The position numbers and the translations under genes were made by a program. The notes beneath the pieces are model-generated. The model worked only from the letters and a program-made list of their open reading frames with translations. It had not been told where the DNA came from and ran no database searches. A stretch of DNA of 64,000 nt from Yaniella halotolerans DSM 15476 (GTDB lineage: Bacteria; Actinomycetota; Actinomycetes; Actinomycetales; Micrococcaceae): the NCBI RefSeq assembly GCF_000420805.1, contig NZ_ATVQ01000001.1, positions 1,178,001 to 1,242,000 of the forward strand, given 5' to 3'. Of the stretch, positions 1 to 7,810 are shown piece after piece. Every line of letters starts with the position of its first letter. The first letter of the stretch is position 1.

Positions 1-93
1 GATCAGTTCATTCGCGTGTCTTTTGCTGCCGGATACGAGGCCGTGGAACGCGCCATCGAACGCATCGTCGAATTCAACAAGACCATTGACTAA
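1..93 (+). CDS. PLP-dependent aminotransferase, C-terminal fragment
   Basis: The window opens inside a gene. The first reading frame gives 30 residues ending with TAA: it begins DQFIRVSFAAGYEAVERAIE and finishes with an amphipathic helix. This looks like the last strand and helix of a fold-type I aspartate/aromatic aminotransferase, where an (I/L)R(V/L)S(Y/F) strand is followed by a helix that closes the small domain. The active site lies outside the window, so substrate cannot be given. The stop is about 20 bases upstream of the next start, so the two genes may be co-transcribed. Confidence 0.6.
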   Translation, partial: DQFIRVSFAAGYEAVERAIERIVEFNKTID

Positions 94-114
94 TCCCACA
101 GTATGCGAGATTCC

Positions 115-1320
115 ATGGAACATATCGTCCTGGTCGGGGCGGGGTTAGCCAGCACCTATGCTGCAGCTCAGTTGCGCTCATCCGGCTACAACGGCCGGAT
201 CACCATGCTGAGCGAAGAAACAGAACAGCCCTATGACCACGTGCCGCTCTCCAAAGATTTTCTCTACGGCGGGGAGGGCTACCACGAGCTGTATCTGCGC
301 GACGCTGAGTTCTACCGCCAACATGACATCGACTTGAAACTCGACACACCGGTTACCGGCCTCGATGCAGAAGCCAAGGTGCTGCACTTGGGTACCGGCG
401 CAACGATGGACTATTCCTCGGCACTACTGGCCACCGGTGCTACACCACGTCGACTCACTGTACCGGGGGCTGACGAACTCACCGGCGTACAGTATCTGCG
501 TACCCTCAACGATGCTACTGCGCTGCGAAGCCAGCTTTACGATTCCGAGCGGGTCGCCGTCATCGGTGCAGGGTTGCTCGGCTGTGAAGTAGCAGCCAGC
601 GCCGCGATGCTGGGCAAAGACGTCACACTGATCTGCCGGTCATCGCTACCGCTACGCAGTGCTCTGGGTGAGGAGATGGCCACGGTCTACCGCGATCTGC
701 ACGTCGAACAGGGTGTCAGCATCCTGACCAACACCGAGGCGACCGCACTACACGGCAACGGCAGGGTAGAACAGGTGGTGTTGGACAATGGCATGACGGT
801 GGAGGCAGGCACCGTGCTGATTGCGGTGGGAGCGACACCGCGGACTGCGCTCGCAGAACACGCCGGTCTTGAGGTCAACAATGGTATCGTGACGGACGCG
901 TCGTTGGCGACCAGCGTTCCGGACGTCTTTGCCGCCGGTGATGTGGCGTCCGTGTGGAATCCGACGATCGGGCGACACGAACGTCGAGAACACTTCAACA
1001 CCGCGCGGACCCAGGGCAAGGCGGCCGCACGCAGTATGCTCGGCGAAGCAGTCAGCTACGACGTCATCCCATTCTTCTTCTCCGACCAGTACGACGTGTG
1101 GATGGAATACACCGGCACCGCCGGAGGTGACTGTGAAGTGGTGGTGCACGGCGATGTGCCCTCACATCGATTCGTAGCCTTCTGGTTGCGCGATGGACGA
1201 CTCCAAGCCGCGATGAACATGGGGCTCAAAGGCGTGCCTCGCGCGGCCAGGCCCCTGATCCGATCGAGGGAAACCGTCACGGATCAGATGTTGCGGCGTA
1301 TCGTCGAGCAAGCTCAGTGA
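115..1320 (+). CDS. NAD(P)/FAD-dependent ferredoxin reductase-type oxidoreductase
   Basis: Pyridine nucleotide-disulfide oxidoreductase fold of about 400 residues. An N-terminal FAD motif (HIVLVGAGLAS), a central NAD(P) Rossmann motif (VAVIGAGLLGCEVAAS) and a FAD-ribityl motif (DVFAAGDVAS) occur in order. The C-terminal domain has FFFSDQYDVWMEYTG, typical of reductases serving ferredoxins or rubredoxins of oxygenase systems (BenE/rhodocoxin/putidaredoxin reductase type). It should pass electrons from NAD(P)H to a small iron-sulfur protein; no ferredoxin or oxygenase gene is adjacent, so the partner is unknown. An in-frame ATG at 103 is also possible; the ATG at 115 puts the start directly before the first beta strand. 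Neither has a strong ribosome-binding site. Confidence 0.85.
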   Translation: MEHIVLVGAGLASTYAAAQLRSSGYNGRITMLSEETEQPYDHVPLSKDFLYGGEGYHELYLRDAEFYRQHDIDLKLDTPVTGLDAEAKVLHLGTGATMDYSSALLATGATPRRLTVPGADELTGVQYLRTLNDATALRSQLYDSERVAVIGAGLLGCEVAASAAMLGKDVTLICRSSLPLRSALGEEMATVYRDLHVEQGVSILTNTEATALHGNGRVEQVVLDNGMTVEAGTVLIAVGATPRTALAEHAGLEVNNGIVTDASLATSVPDVFAAGDVASVWNPTIGRHERREHFNTARTQGKAAARSMLGEAVSYDVIPFFFSDQYDVWMEYTGTAGGDCEVVVHGDVPSHRFVAFWLRDGRLQAAMNMGLKGVPRAARPLIRSRETVTDQMLRRIVEQAQ

Positions 1321-1550
1321 GGGCAACGCTATTGCACCAGGTCGGAGCTGGAAACCGCACCAGATTATTGAACCGAATGTCCCATATAAGCTTCAACCTC
1401 AAAACGTTACTGACCAGTAGAAAATCCGAACATCTGGTGGATAATGCCTGAAAATTCACTGAATTCGCATGACATTGCGTGACATTTGAGGGTTTCGGTA
1501 GGTAACGTCGTAGACGGAAAACTTTCCGCGAACCTGAGAGGTGAAATTCC

Positions 1551-1769
1551 ATGGGAATTGAAGACAAAGCAGACGCCAAGAAAGACCAAGTAACCGGCAA
1601 GGCGAAAGAGGCCGCAGGTAAAGCCACAGGCGATTCCAAGGCTGAAGGTGAAGGCAAAGCTCAGGATCTCCAGGGCAAAATCAAAGACACCACCGAGCAG
1701 GTCAAGGACACCGCTGGTGACGTCAAAGATAAGGCTAAAGGCTTTACTGACGGCTTCGGTAAGAAGTAG
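1551..1769 (+). CDS. CsbD-like stress protein
   Basis: A 72-residue, highly charged protein rich in Lys, Asp, Gly and Ala with almost no hydrophobic core. The pattern DKADAKKDQVTGKAKEAAGK is typical of the CsbD family, small general-stress proteins of unknown mechanism (sigma-B controlled in Bacillus). GAGAGGTG lies 8-10 bases before the ATG. It stands alone, followed by a clear hairpin at 1793. The 230 bases upstream hold a direct repeat TGACATT-gcg-TGACATT near 1470-1490, which may be a regulator site; I could not assign a sigma factor with confidence. Confidence 0.88.
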   Translation: MGIEDKADAKKDQVTGKAKEAAGKATGDSKAEGEGKAQDLQGKIKDTTEQVKDTAGDVKDKAKGFTDGFGKK

Positions 1770-1792
1770 TACCGAATACGAAGTACTTGAGT

Positions 1793-1827
1793 AGAAACCC
1801 GGGAAGGTGCTCAACCTCCCGGGTTTC
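1793..1827 (+). terminator. Hairpin terminator after the CsbD gene
   Basis: The arm AGAAACCCGGGAAGG pairs with CCTCCCGGGTTTCT around a TGCTCAA loop, with one bulged A. It lies 24 bases after the CsbD stop. The T-tract is short, so termination may be intrinsic but weak. Confidence 0.75.
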
Positions 1828-1895
1828 TCGCTGTCCAGATAGGCTGGGAGGCGCATTCAATGCCCATCCCGGCTATTCACAATCAAAGGAGCAGC

Positions 1896-2459
1896 ATGGT
1901 AGATATCAACGAACTCGCTCGACTTGGCAATGACCAATTCGCCCGACTAGAAGAAGCCGCCGAATTCTCCGTCACTTCCACCACCGTGACGCAAGGACAA
2001 GAATGGCCGGACGCCCAATACTCCGGCGCCATGGGTGTACCCAACGGTCAAGACATCTCGCCACAGCTGTCTTGGTCTGGCGCTCCAGAGGGCACCAAAT
2101 CCTACGCCGTCACCATTTTCGACCCAGACGCACCCACCGGCTCGGGCTTCTGGCACTGGTCAGTCGGAAACATCCCGGCAGACGTCACTGAACTCGCCGA
2201 AAACGCAGGTGCCGATGACGGCTCCGGACTGCCAACCGGTGCCTTCCAGCTCAAACACGATGGCGGTGGCCCAGGCTTCATCGGTGCCGCACCACCAGCA
2301 GGCCACGGTGCACACCGCTATATCATCACCGTCCACGCCCTGGACGTTGAAAAACTCGACATCCCCGAAGATGCCTCCAACGCCTTCTTCGGTTTCAACC
2401 GTCACGGCCACACACTCGGCCGTGCAACACTGACCGTCTACGGAATTGTCGAGAACTAA
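1896..2459 (+). CDS. YbhB/YbcL family (PEBP, Raf kinase inhibitor-like) protein
   Basis: A 187-residue phosphatidylethanolamine-binding-protein fold. Visible family signatures are SPQLSWSGAPEGTKSYAVTI, the ligand-pocket segment FDPDAPTGSGFWHWSV and a C-terminal HRYIITVHALDVEKL segment. Bacterial members are cytoplasmic and their ligand is usually unknown. The start at 1896 is chosen because AAAGGAG ends five bases before it; an upstream in-frame ATG at 1860 has no ribosome-binding site and lies just past the preceding terminator. Confidence 0.9.
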   Translation: MVDINELARLGNDQFARLEEAAEFSVTSTTVTQGQEWPDAQYSGAMGVPNGQDISPQLSWSGAPEGTKSYAVTIFDPDAPTGSGFWHWSVGNIPADVTELAENAGADDGSGLPTGAFQLKHDGGGPGFIGAAPPAGHGAHRYIITVHALDVEKLDIPEDASNAFFGFNRHGHTLGRATLTVYGIVEN

Positions 2460-2486
2460 AAGCCACCCCGCACCGTGGGCGTCAGC

Positions 2487-2492
2487 TAGACT
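2487..2492 (+). promoter_or_regulatory. Candidate -10 (TAGACT) of menG
   Basis: TAGACT ends eight bases before the GTG start of menG. The same hexamer sits 6-7 bases before two other starts in this window and in the two copies of the duplicated small-RNA element, so TAGACT looks like a recurrent -10 in this genome. GGAG at 2493-2496 could still act as a short-leader ribosome-binding site. Confidence 0.45.
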
Positions 2493-2500
2493 GGAGTGCT

Positions 2501-3217
2501 GTGACTACACACCATTCAGCCGTTGACGCCCACGGTGCCACCGTGGCCGAAATGTTCGATAATATTGCCGACCGCTATGACCTGATGAACCTGGTCATGA
2601 CCTGGGGACAAGAACCCAGATTCATTCGCGATACGGTCAAAGCCGTCAAACTCGGCCCGGCACCAAAAGTGCTCGACGTGGCCACCGGCACCGGCGATCT
2701 CGCCTTCGAAATAGCCAATCAGCGCTACGGTGCACAGGTTTACGGCCTCGATATCTCCAACGAAATGTTGGAAGTTGCCCGCTACCGGCCCGGCGGCGCG
2801 AACATCGTTTGGCAAACCGGCGATGCCATGGACCTGCCCTACGAAGACAACACCTTCGACGCCGTGACCCACGGGTATTTGTTGCGCAACGTCACCGACA
2901 TTGCCAAAACACTCGAAGAGCAATACCGGGTATTGAAACCCGGCGGCATGATGTCATGCCTTGAAATGTCGCCTGCCCCGCGCGATATCGTCAAACCATT
3001 TTCGACGGCCTACATCAAGTACGTTGTCCCACGCCTGGCCAATGCGATCACGCAAAACCCAGACGCCTACGAATATCTCTCCCGCACTTCGCGAGGCTTC
3101 CATACTGCAGACCGCATCGAGAACATGATGCAGGAAGCTGGATTCGTCGCCACCGGCTACAAGTCACTGATGTTCGGCACCATGGCAATTCACTGGGCTC
3201 AAAAAACTGCTGCGTAG
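2501..3217 (+). CDS. menG: Demethylmenaquinone methyltransferase (UbiE/MenG family)
   Basis: A 238-residue class I SAM-dependent methyltransferase. Motif I is VLDVATGTGDLAFEIA; the post-I acidic residue is in YGLDISNEML; and the UbiE/MenG-type stretch DLPYEDNTFDAVTHGYLLRN is followed by the usual YRVLKPGG. The expected reaction is the last step of menaquinone synthesis, C-methylation of demethylmenaquinone. The start is GTG with GGAG four bases upstream, behind a TAGACT -10. No other men genes are nearby. The stretch before motif I (MNLVMTWGQE) departs a little from standard MenG, so a UbiE-like methyltransferase for another quinone is the alternative. Confidence 0.8.
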   Translation: MTTHHSAVDAHGATVAEMFDNIADRYDLMNLVMTWGQEPRFIRDTVKAVKLGPAPKVLDVATGTGDLAFEIANQRYGAQVYGLDISNEMLEVARYRPGGANIVWQTGDAMDLPYEDNTFDAVTHGYLLRNVTDIAKTLEEQYRVLKPGGMMSCLEMSPAPRDIVKPFSTAYIKYVVPRLANAITQNPDAYEYLSRTSRGFHTADRIENMMQEAGFVATGYKSLMFGTMAIHWAQKTAA

Positions 3218-3261
3218 GACTTCTCACAATCAATATCGGTACTAGGCGTGCAGGGAATACT

Positions 3262-3389
3262 CAGACGATTCATGCCTGATCTTGAGCAGAACTCAAGTTC
3301 GCGAACAGGATCGTTCCCTAGACTCTTAAGCATCCTCTTCGAGGTGTGAGTGATGAGAGTTCGATGTCCCGGGTTTCAACCCGGGGCAT
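3262..3389 (+). repeat. Duplicated ~130 bp intergenic element, copy 1
   Basis: This intergenic block aligns without gaps to 5404-5537 (about 16 differences over roughly 105 bases before the hairpins). It contains an inverted repeat CTTGAG-cagaa-CTCAAG, a TAGACT -10-like hexamer at 3319-3324, a block of 24 invariant bases (3337-3360) and a GC-rich hairpin at 3364-3389. Conservation covers the promoter-like part as well as the transcribed part, as expected for a duplicated gene rather than a duplicated terminator. Confidence 0.85.
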
Positions 3390-3396
3390 TGTTCTG
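3331..3396 (+). ncRNA. Candidate small RNA, copy 1
   Basis: Transcription is predicted to begin about seven bases after TAGACT (3319-3324). The ~65-base product would hold a small stem (CATC...GATG enclosing CTC-TTC-GAG) and then a terminator-like hairpin, ATGTCCCGGGTT pairing with AACCCGGGGCAT, followed by TTGTTCTGTCTGT. A second copy with the same architecture lies at 5473. No ORF of useful length is conserved between the copies. I do not recognise a known family. It could instead be an attenuated leader of the SDR gene that starts at 3496. Confidence 0.5.
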
Positions 3397-3495
3397 TCTG
3401 TAGGGGTTCCCAAATGTTGCGACCATGTTGGACTCACTCGAGTTGTTCGGCATACTGTCGAAGAACAGACGTATGCGACGACGAGGAGACTCAAC

Positions 3496-4278
3496 ATGGA
3501 CCTTCCGATCGAAGCACCTGCGGGCGGGCTACAATGGACACCGCGACCCAAGAGTAACCGGATCCTTATCACTGGTGCCGCCGGGACCGTCGCGAGCCTC
3601 ATCACCGAGCAATTATCCGCGTCATATGAGCTCGTGGGCACCGATGCCGTAACAATCGACAACCCCGACTTTTCCGAAACGTATCAAGCCGATTTGGACG
3701 ACGACGCCCTGTTGGACCGCCTTGTGTCCGAGGCGGACTACGTCTTGCACCTGGCGACCGGTGCACCCGGCGGTAAACACGCGATCTACGCGACTGAAAT
3801 GGACGCGACGAACCGAATCCTTGCCTTGGCCATGGCATATGGCACGCGCAGGGTTATCCTCGCGTCCAGTAATCATGCGGCGGGCTGGCCCGAGCGCGAA
3901 CTCATGGCCGGAACCGGTGACGGACACGTGAAACCCTCAGATCCACCTCGGCCGGACGGACTCTACGGAGCGGCCAAGGCTTATATGGAAGCCCTCGGAC
4001 GGTTTGCCAGCGATGCATCAGGACTTCCCGTCAGCGTGCTTCGCATTGGAACCATGCGAAACAACATGAGCCTTCAAGAGCTCATTGATTCTGACGAAAT
4101 GCCGCACTTAGGCTTCGGTGAGTTCAGAGCACAACGGCTTCAACGCACGTGGCTGACCGGTGATGACCTTGTGAAAATCCTGGTCGAAGAGTTCACGGCG
4201 GAGGAGCCATACCGACTGCGCTACGCAAGCTCATCGCCGGACCAAGAACAGTGGGACCACACCGTTTACAAGCCCTGA
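3496..4278 (+). CDS. NAD-dependent epimerase/dehydratase (extended SDR)
   Basis: A 260-residue short-chain dehydrogenase/reductase. The nucleotide-binding segment is RILITGAAGTVASLI. The acidic residue ending the second strand (VGTDAV) points to NAD. The catalytic YGAAKAYMEALG supplies Tyr and Lys of YxxxK, with the Ser expected in the ILASSNHAAG region. Overall it resembles uronate dehydrogenase/NAD-dependent epimerase proteins acting on sugars; the exact substrate is not clear. The start at 3496 has GAGGAG seven bases upstream. The frame stays open back to 3346, but that stretch is the duplicated non-coding element, so the longer start is rejected. Confidence 0.82.
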   Translation: MDLPIEAPAGGLQWTPRPKSNRILITGAAGTVASLITEQLSASYELVGTDAVTIDNPDFSETYQADLDDDALLDRLVSEADYVLHLATGAPGGKHAIYATEMDATNRILALAMAYGTRRVILASSNHAAGWPERELMAGTGDGHVKPSDPPRPDGLYGAAKAYMEALGRFASDASGLPVSVLRIGTMRNNMSLQELIDSDEMPHLGFGEFRAQRLQRTWLTGDDLVKILVEEFTAEEPYRLRYASSSPDQEQWDHTVYKP

Positions 4279-4306
4279 ACTTACACCGATTGTCCCGGCG
4301 GGTGGG

Positions 4307-5284
4307 TTATAGGGTCGGTTCTCTAGTGGTCTCGGTATAACCGCTCGGGGCGTACTGGACGGTGTGAGACTCACCTTCCTCGGTGATGACGGTCAAGAGA
4401 TCGACGTCATTGGAATAGGAAGCGATTTTTAGCATCATATTTCCGGCCATGAACTGCGCTGCGGGTACGTATGGGCCGCCCTGCCAGGGACCATTTTCGA
4501 TACGAACGACGATCTCGCCAGCCACTGGGGCCTCGAAACTGGTGATGTAACCGTGCGGATCATCGGGAACACATTGCCGATAGTCTGCAACCGAATCGAC
4601 ACCCCCGCAGAGCCCCTGGTACGTGAAATTCATGGAGCGTAGCCAGTCATCGAACCGCTCATCAGCCCAAGCTTCCAGATCGGCCTCACTTGTCGGGGCA
4701 TCTGAGTTGGTTGCCGTAGGAAGTCTTCCGTGGGTAGCTTGATATTCCCCATCCGGTGTTGTGGTCGTGACTTGCAGCATGCCATCGCTGTGCCTGCCGA
4801 TATAACCGTGCAGAATCTCGGCGAGGTAGGGCACGGTGAACACCCTGTCGGGATCATATTCGCCACCACCCCAGGAATCCGGCAACAGCGTGACGATCAG
4901 CTCGCCTTGGCGGGGTGCTTCGATTGTATCTAAGTATGCGATGGGATCATCAGGACTGCATTCCCGGAATTCCTCAAGCGTTGCAAAGGGAGCATCACAT
5001 TCGCCAGAAAAGTTCCCGTTACCCACATTGTCCTTATAGACCCTGTTTAACGTGGTCAGCAGGTGTTCAAGACTTTCGGCAGCACCAGGCCCCTCGGTGA
5101 CTACATCGGTGGCCGGTGAGCTCTCAGGTTCTTCCGAACTACTTTGTTGGTCTGCATCATTTGTGATGACAGTGGCCTCGGTGCGTGCCGAGCTCTGGGC
5201 GTCATTGGTTTCCTCAGGACTCGCGCCGCAGCCTGCGAACATTAAAGCTGCCACGGCGGCGAGAAGCATCGGTACGCGTTTCAT
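4307..5284 (-). CDS. Lipoprotein with two internal repeats
   Basis: A 325-residue exported lipoprotein: positively charged N-terminus, hydrophobic stretch and lipobox FAGC near residue 19, then a Ser/Glu/Thr-rich linker to about residue 70. The rest is a duplication of a ~90-residue unit. Each unit has Cys-(x)n-FREC/YRQC, then PDDP.(A/G)Y(L/I), then EAP..GE(I/L)(V)V, then W.GG.Y, then a closing beta segment. The two Cys per unit are spaced alike and probably form a disulfide. I do not recognise the fold. The gene is convergent with the SDR gene. Confidence 0.78.
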   Translation of the reverse strand: MKRVPMLLAAVAALMFAGCGASPEETNDAQSSARTEATVITNDADQQSSSEEPESSPATDVVTEGPGAAESLEHLLTTLNRVYKDNVGNGNFSGECDAPFATLEEFRECSPDDPIAYLDTIEAPRQGELIVTLLPDSWGGGEYDPDRVFTVPYLAEILHGYIGRHSDGMLQVTTTTPDGEYQATHGRLPTATNSDAPTSEADLEAWADERFDDWLRSMNFTYQGLCGGVDSVADYRQCVPDDPHGYITSFEAPVAGEIVVRIENGPWQGGPYVPAAQFMAGNMMLKIASYSNDVDLLTVITEEGESHTVQYAPSGYTETTREPTL

Positions 5285-5403
5285 TGCTCGATCCTCTGAA
5301 CGGTGTGGTGTGACGCTGCCACGCTAGCAGATCAAAAAACCCCGAGAAACAGCGGAATTACCGTCTGGACCTGGCGAAATAAGATCGTCTTTGAGGAATT
5401 GTC

Positions 5404-5537
5404 CAGACAATTCAGCCCTGATCTTGAGATGAATTCAAGTTCGCGACCAGGACCGTTGCCTAGACTCTTAATTATCATCTTCGAGGTGTGAGTGATGAGA
5501 GCATGATGCCCCGGGTTTTGAAACCCCGGGGCATCAT
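5404..5537 (+). repeat. Duplicated ~130 bp intergenic element, copy 2
   Basis: Gap-free partner of 3262-3389. The promoter-like part (CTTGA-gatgaat-TCAAG, TAGACT at 5461-5466) and the central invariant block at 5479-5502 are kept. The hairpin has compensating differences from copy 1 and is longer here. It lies between the divergently read lipoprotein (start 5284) and the 3' end of the LCP gene. Confidence 0.85.
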
Positions 5538-5546
5538 TCTTATGTG
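5473..5546 (+). ncRNA. Candidate small RNA, copy 2
   Basis: The predicted transcript begins about seven bases past TAGACT (5461-5466) and ends in a strong hairpin: ATGATGCCCCGGG (5503-5515) pairs perfectly with CCCGGGGCATCAT (5525-5537), followed by a T-rich run. The 24 invariant bases shared with copy 1 form the putative functional part. No coding gene follows on this strand (the next gene is convergent), which favours a free-standing small RNA over an mRNA leader. Confidence 0.55.
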
Positions 5547-5571
5547 TTTTTTGGGGCCTGCCCGAATCGTC

Positions 5572-6588
5572 CTAGCGTGGATCGGGCTGGTAGTCGGCGA
5601 GGTCGTCGTTCTTGAACCGTTCTTGGACGTCTTCTAATTCGTCCCAGTCGATGTAGACCACCGATTGGCCACCACCTTCGGTGCCAAGTCCGGAGGTTGG
5701 CAAGGTGAAGCTGGTGATATCGTTGGCACGAACCGACGACATTGAAGTGCCCAGGCCGACCATCGTGCCGGCACCGAAGTCACCATCGAGTGCAACGTAT
5801 GGTGTTGTGGCATCAATGAGGTCATTGAGTTTGCCGGGGCTGGTGAGGGTATCGCGGGACAGGACTTCAGAGGCCATGCCCTTCATGAACAGCTGCTGGT
5901 TCTCTACGCGGGTGTAGTCGCCGTCAGAGAAGTTCCTGCTGCGCACGAATGTGAGTGCTTCATCGCCGTTGAGGGTTATAGGCCCTTGCGCGAACTGGTG
6001 GTCACCGTAGGAGAATGCCTGCGGATTGTTGACCTCGACGCCGCCCAGGGCATTGGTCATGTTCTGGAAGCCATTGAAGTCTGCGACGGCGACGTGGTCG
6101 ATGCGCTGGTCAATGATGTCTTCGACGGTCTCGATCATCAGCGGCACGCCACCGTGGGACATTGCGGCATTGATTTTGGAGTGACCGTGGCCTGGGATTT
6201 CGACCCAGGAGTCACGCATGATCGACATGATCTGTACGCCACTGCGATCCGATGGGATGTGGGCAACCATGATGGTATCGGCACGGTTGCCCAAATCATC
6301 GAGGATAGGCGTTGTTGTATCTGCTCTGGAGTCGGATCCGAGCAGCAGAATATTCATCGACGGGTCGTCTTCCCCTTCGGCGGCCACACTGGCCTCGGGG
6401 CGAGTCGATTCTTCTGGGAATGCGTCGTCGATTGTCTCGAAGTCGCCCAGTTTCGACAGGGCAGCCCAGATAATGCCACCGGCGATGAGAACAAACACCA
6501 AGAAGATGCCCAGGGTCCAGAACAATACTTTTTTCTTAGACTTAGGCCGGCTCTCTGTGCCTGTTGGTTCCAGAAGATTCTCAGTCAT
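5572..6588 (-). CDS. LytR-CpsA-Psr (LCP) family cell-wall glycopolymer ligase
   Basis: A 338-residue type II membrane protein. A basic cytoplasmic tail (SRPKSKKK) and one transmembrane helix at about 20-45 precede a linker and the LCP domain, which begins at MNILLLGSDSRAD and includes RADTIMVAHIP, IMSIMRDSWVEIPG, HSKINAAMSHGG, a GGVEVNNP segment and LTFVRSRNFSDGDYTRVENQ with the conserved Arg and Asp residues. Members transfer lipid-linked glycopolymers to peptidoglycan on the outer face of the membrane. A TATAGT hexamer lies exactly seven bases before the ATG and there is no ribosome-binding site, suggesting a leaderless mRNA. Confidence 0.9.
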   Translation of the reverse strand: MTENLLEPTGTESRPKSKKKVLFWTLGIFLVFVLIAGGIIWAALSKLGDFETIDDAFPEESTRPEASVAAEGEDDPSMNILLLGSDSRADTTTPILDDLGNRADTIMVAHIPSDRSGVQIMSIMRDSWVEIPGHGHSKINAAMSHGGVPLMIETVEDIIDQRIDHVAVADFNGFQNMTNALGGVEVNNPQAFSYGDHQFAQGPITLNGDEALTFVRSRNFSDGDYTRVENQQLFMKGMASEVLSRDTLTSPGKLNDLIDATTPYVALDGDFGAGTMVGLGTSMSSVRANDITSFTLPTSGLGTEGGGQSVVYIDWDELEDVQERFKNDDLADYQPDPR

Positions 6589-6595
6589 ATAAGAG

Positions 6596-6601
6596 ACTAT
6601 A
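6596..6601 (-). promoter_or_regulatory. -10 (TATAGT) placing the LCP gene start at +1
   Basis: On the minus strand TATAGT is separated from the ATG at 6588 by seven bases, with no purine-rich ribosome-binding site. This geometry is the hallmark of leaderless genes in actinobacteria. The -35 region is not convincing. Confidence 0.5.
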
Positions 6602-6707
6602 TAGCGTTGCTTATAACGTAGCTGCTCGAAACAAGTTGTTTACGGGCAGTTTCATGGAGGGCCCATGCTTTGTAAGGTCAGCACGGACCCTCCGAGACTG
6701 GCAGTTG

Positions 6708-7802
6708 CTATGCGGTGGGATAGTGCTGCTTTCGGAATTCGGCGGCGACCTGTAGGGTGCGCTCCATGGCCTCAGGTTCACCGATGCTAATCCGCACACC
6801 GTCATTGAGGTTTCGCACTGCAAGGGATTGAGCCACGCAAGCGTCCTCGAATGCTGTAGAGAGATCACCGAGCGGGAGCCAGACGAAGTTGGCCTGGGCA
6901 TCCGGTATATTCCAACCTTGACCACGCAGTTCGGCGACGAATTGGTCGCGTACTTCCGCCACGGTTTGAGCGCGCTCTAGAACTTCGTCAACACGGTCTA
7001 TTGAAGCGATTGCCGCCTTTTGGCTCGGTGCGGTCACGCTGAATGGGATGAGCGCTTTGCGCACTTGACTAATGATGTGGGGTTTGGCTACAGCGTACCC
7101 AATCCGTAGCCCAGCGAGGCCGTGAGCTTTGGACAGGGTGCGTACCAGGACGAGGTTGTCATAGTCGTTGAGCGCTGCCAGTCCGTTGACTGCTGCGGGG
7201 TCGGTGATGAACTCCCAATAGGCTTCGTCCAACACGACGAGTACATCAGAAGGTATCCGGGTCATGAAGTCGTCGAACTCACTTTTACTGATCGTCGGAC
7301 CCGTCGGGTTATTTGGTGAACACAGCAGGACTAACCGAGTGCGATCGGTGATGGCGTCGGCCATCGCTGTGAGGTCGTGCTTGAACTCGTTCGTGAGTCC
7401 AACCGGTTTTTGGGTTGCTCCGTTGAGCGCCGCAGCCTGAGCATAGAGTTCGAAGCTGGGGGAGGGGTACACAACTTCGGTTCCGGCCTCAAGGGTGATG
7501 TGACTGATGGCGGTAAGCATCTCTGAACCACCGGCTCCGACGATGAGATGATCGCTTGGCACCTGTAAATAATCGGCGAGCACGGAGATCAGCGCGTTCG
7601 CAGACGGGTCCGGGTAATTGGCAGGGTTGAACGGCTCCGCTGCCGATTCCAAGACACCAGGTAGTGGTTGCAGGCAAAGCTCATTGGACGACAGTTTATA
7701 TGGCGTGAGGCCGGGGGCTGCTGCCGGCTGCTTGCCTGCTTTATAGGTCGGTACGTTCGCCAGTGCGGGGCGGAACGGGGAGTTGGTTGTTGTTTGTGTC
7801 AT
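6708..7802 (-). CDS. HisC-like aminotransferase (histidinol-phosphate/aromatic amino acid)
   Basis: A 364-residue class II PLP aminotransferase. Landmarks are SSNELCLQPLPGVLE and YPDPSANALISVLADYL (N-terminal HisC signatures), LCSPNNPTGPTIS, VVLDEAYWEFI and the Schiff-base lysine in RTLSKAHGLAGLRIGY. Members act as HisC (imidazole acetol phosphate plus Glu) or as aromatic aminotransferases. No his genes are near. It sits eight bases downstream of an NhaC-type antiporter gene, so the pair is probably one operon, which favours a catabolic or aromatic-acid role over histidine synthesis (inference). Confidence 0.85.
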   Translation of the reverse strand: MTQTTTNSPFRPALANVPTYKAGKQPAAAPGLTPYKLSSNELCLQPLPGVLESAAEPFNPANYPDPSANALISVLADYLQVPSDHLIVGAGGSEMLTAISHITLEAGTEVVYPSPSFELYAQAAALNGATQKPVGLTNEFKHDLTAMADAITDRTRLVLLCSPNNPTGPTISKSEFDDFMTRIPSDVLVVLDEAYWEFITDPAAVNGLAALNDYDNLVLVRTLSKAHGLAGLRIGYAVAKPHIISQVRKALIPFSVTAPSQKAAIASIDRVDEVLERAQTVAEVRDQFVAELRGQGWNIPDAQANFVWLPLGDLSTAFEDACVAQSLAVRNLNDGVRISIGEPEAMERTLQVAAEFRKQHYPTA

Positions 7803-7810
7803 TGCTTTGC

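Noticed and set aside
3346-3495. N-terminal extension of the SDR enzyme
   Set aside because: These 50 codons coincide with the duplicated non-coding element and its hairpin, while a good ribosome-binding site precedes the ATG at 3496.
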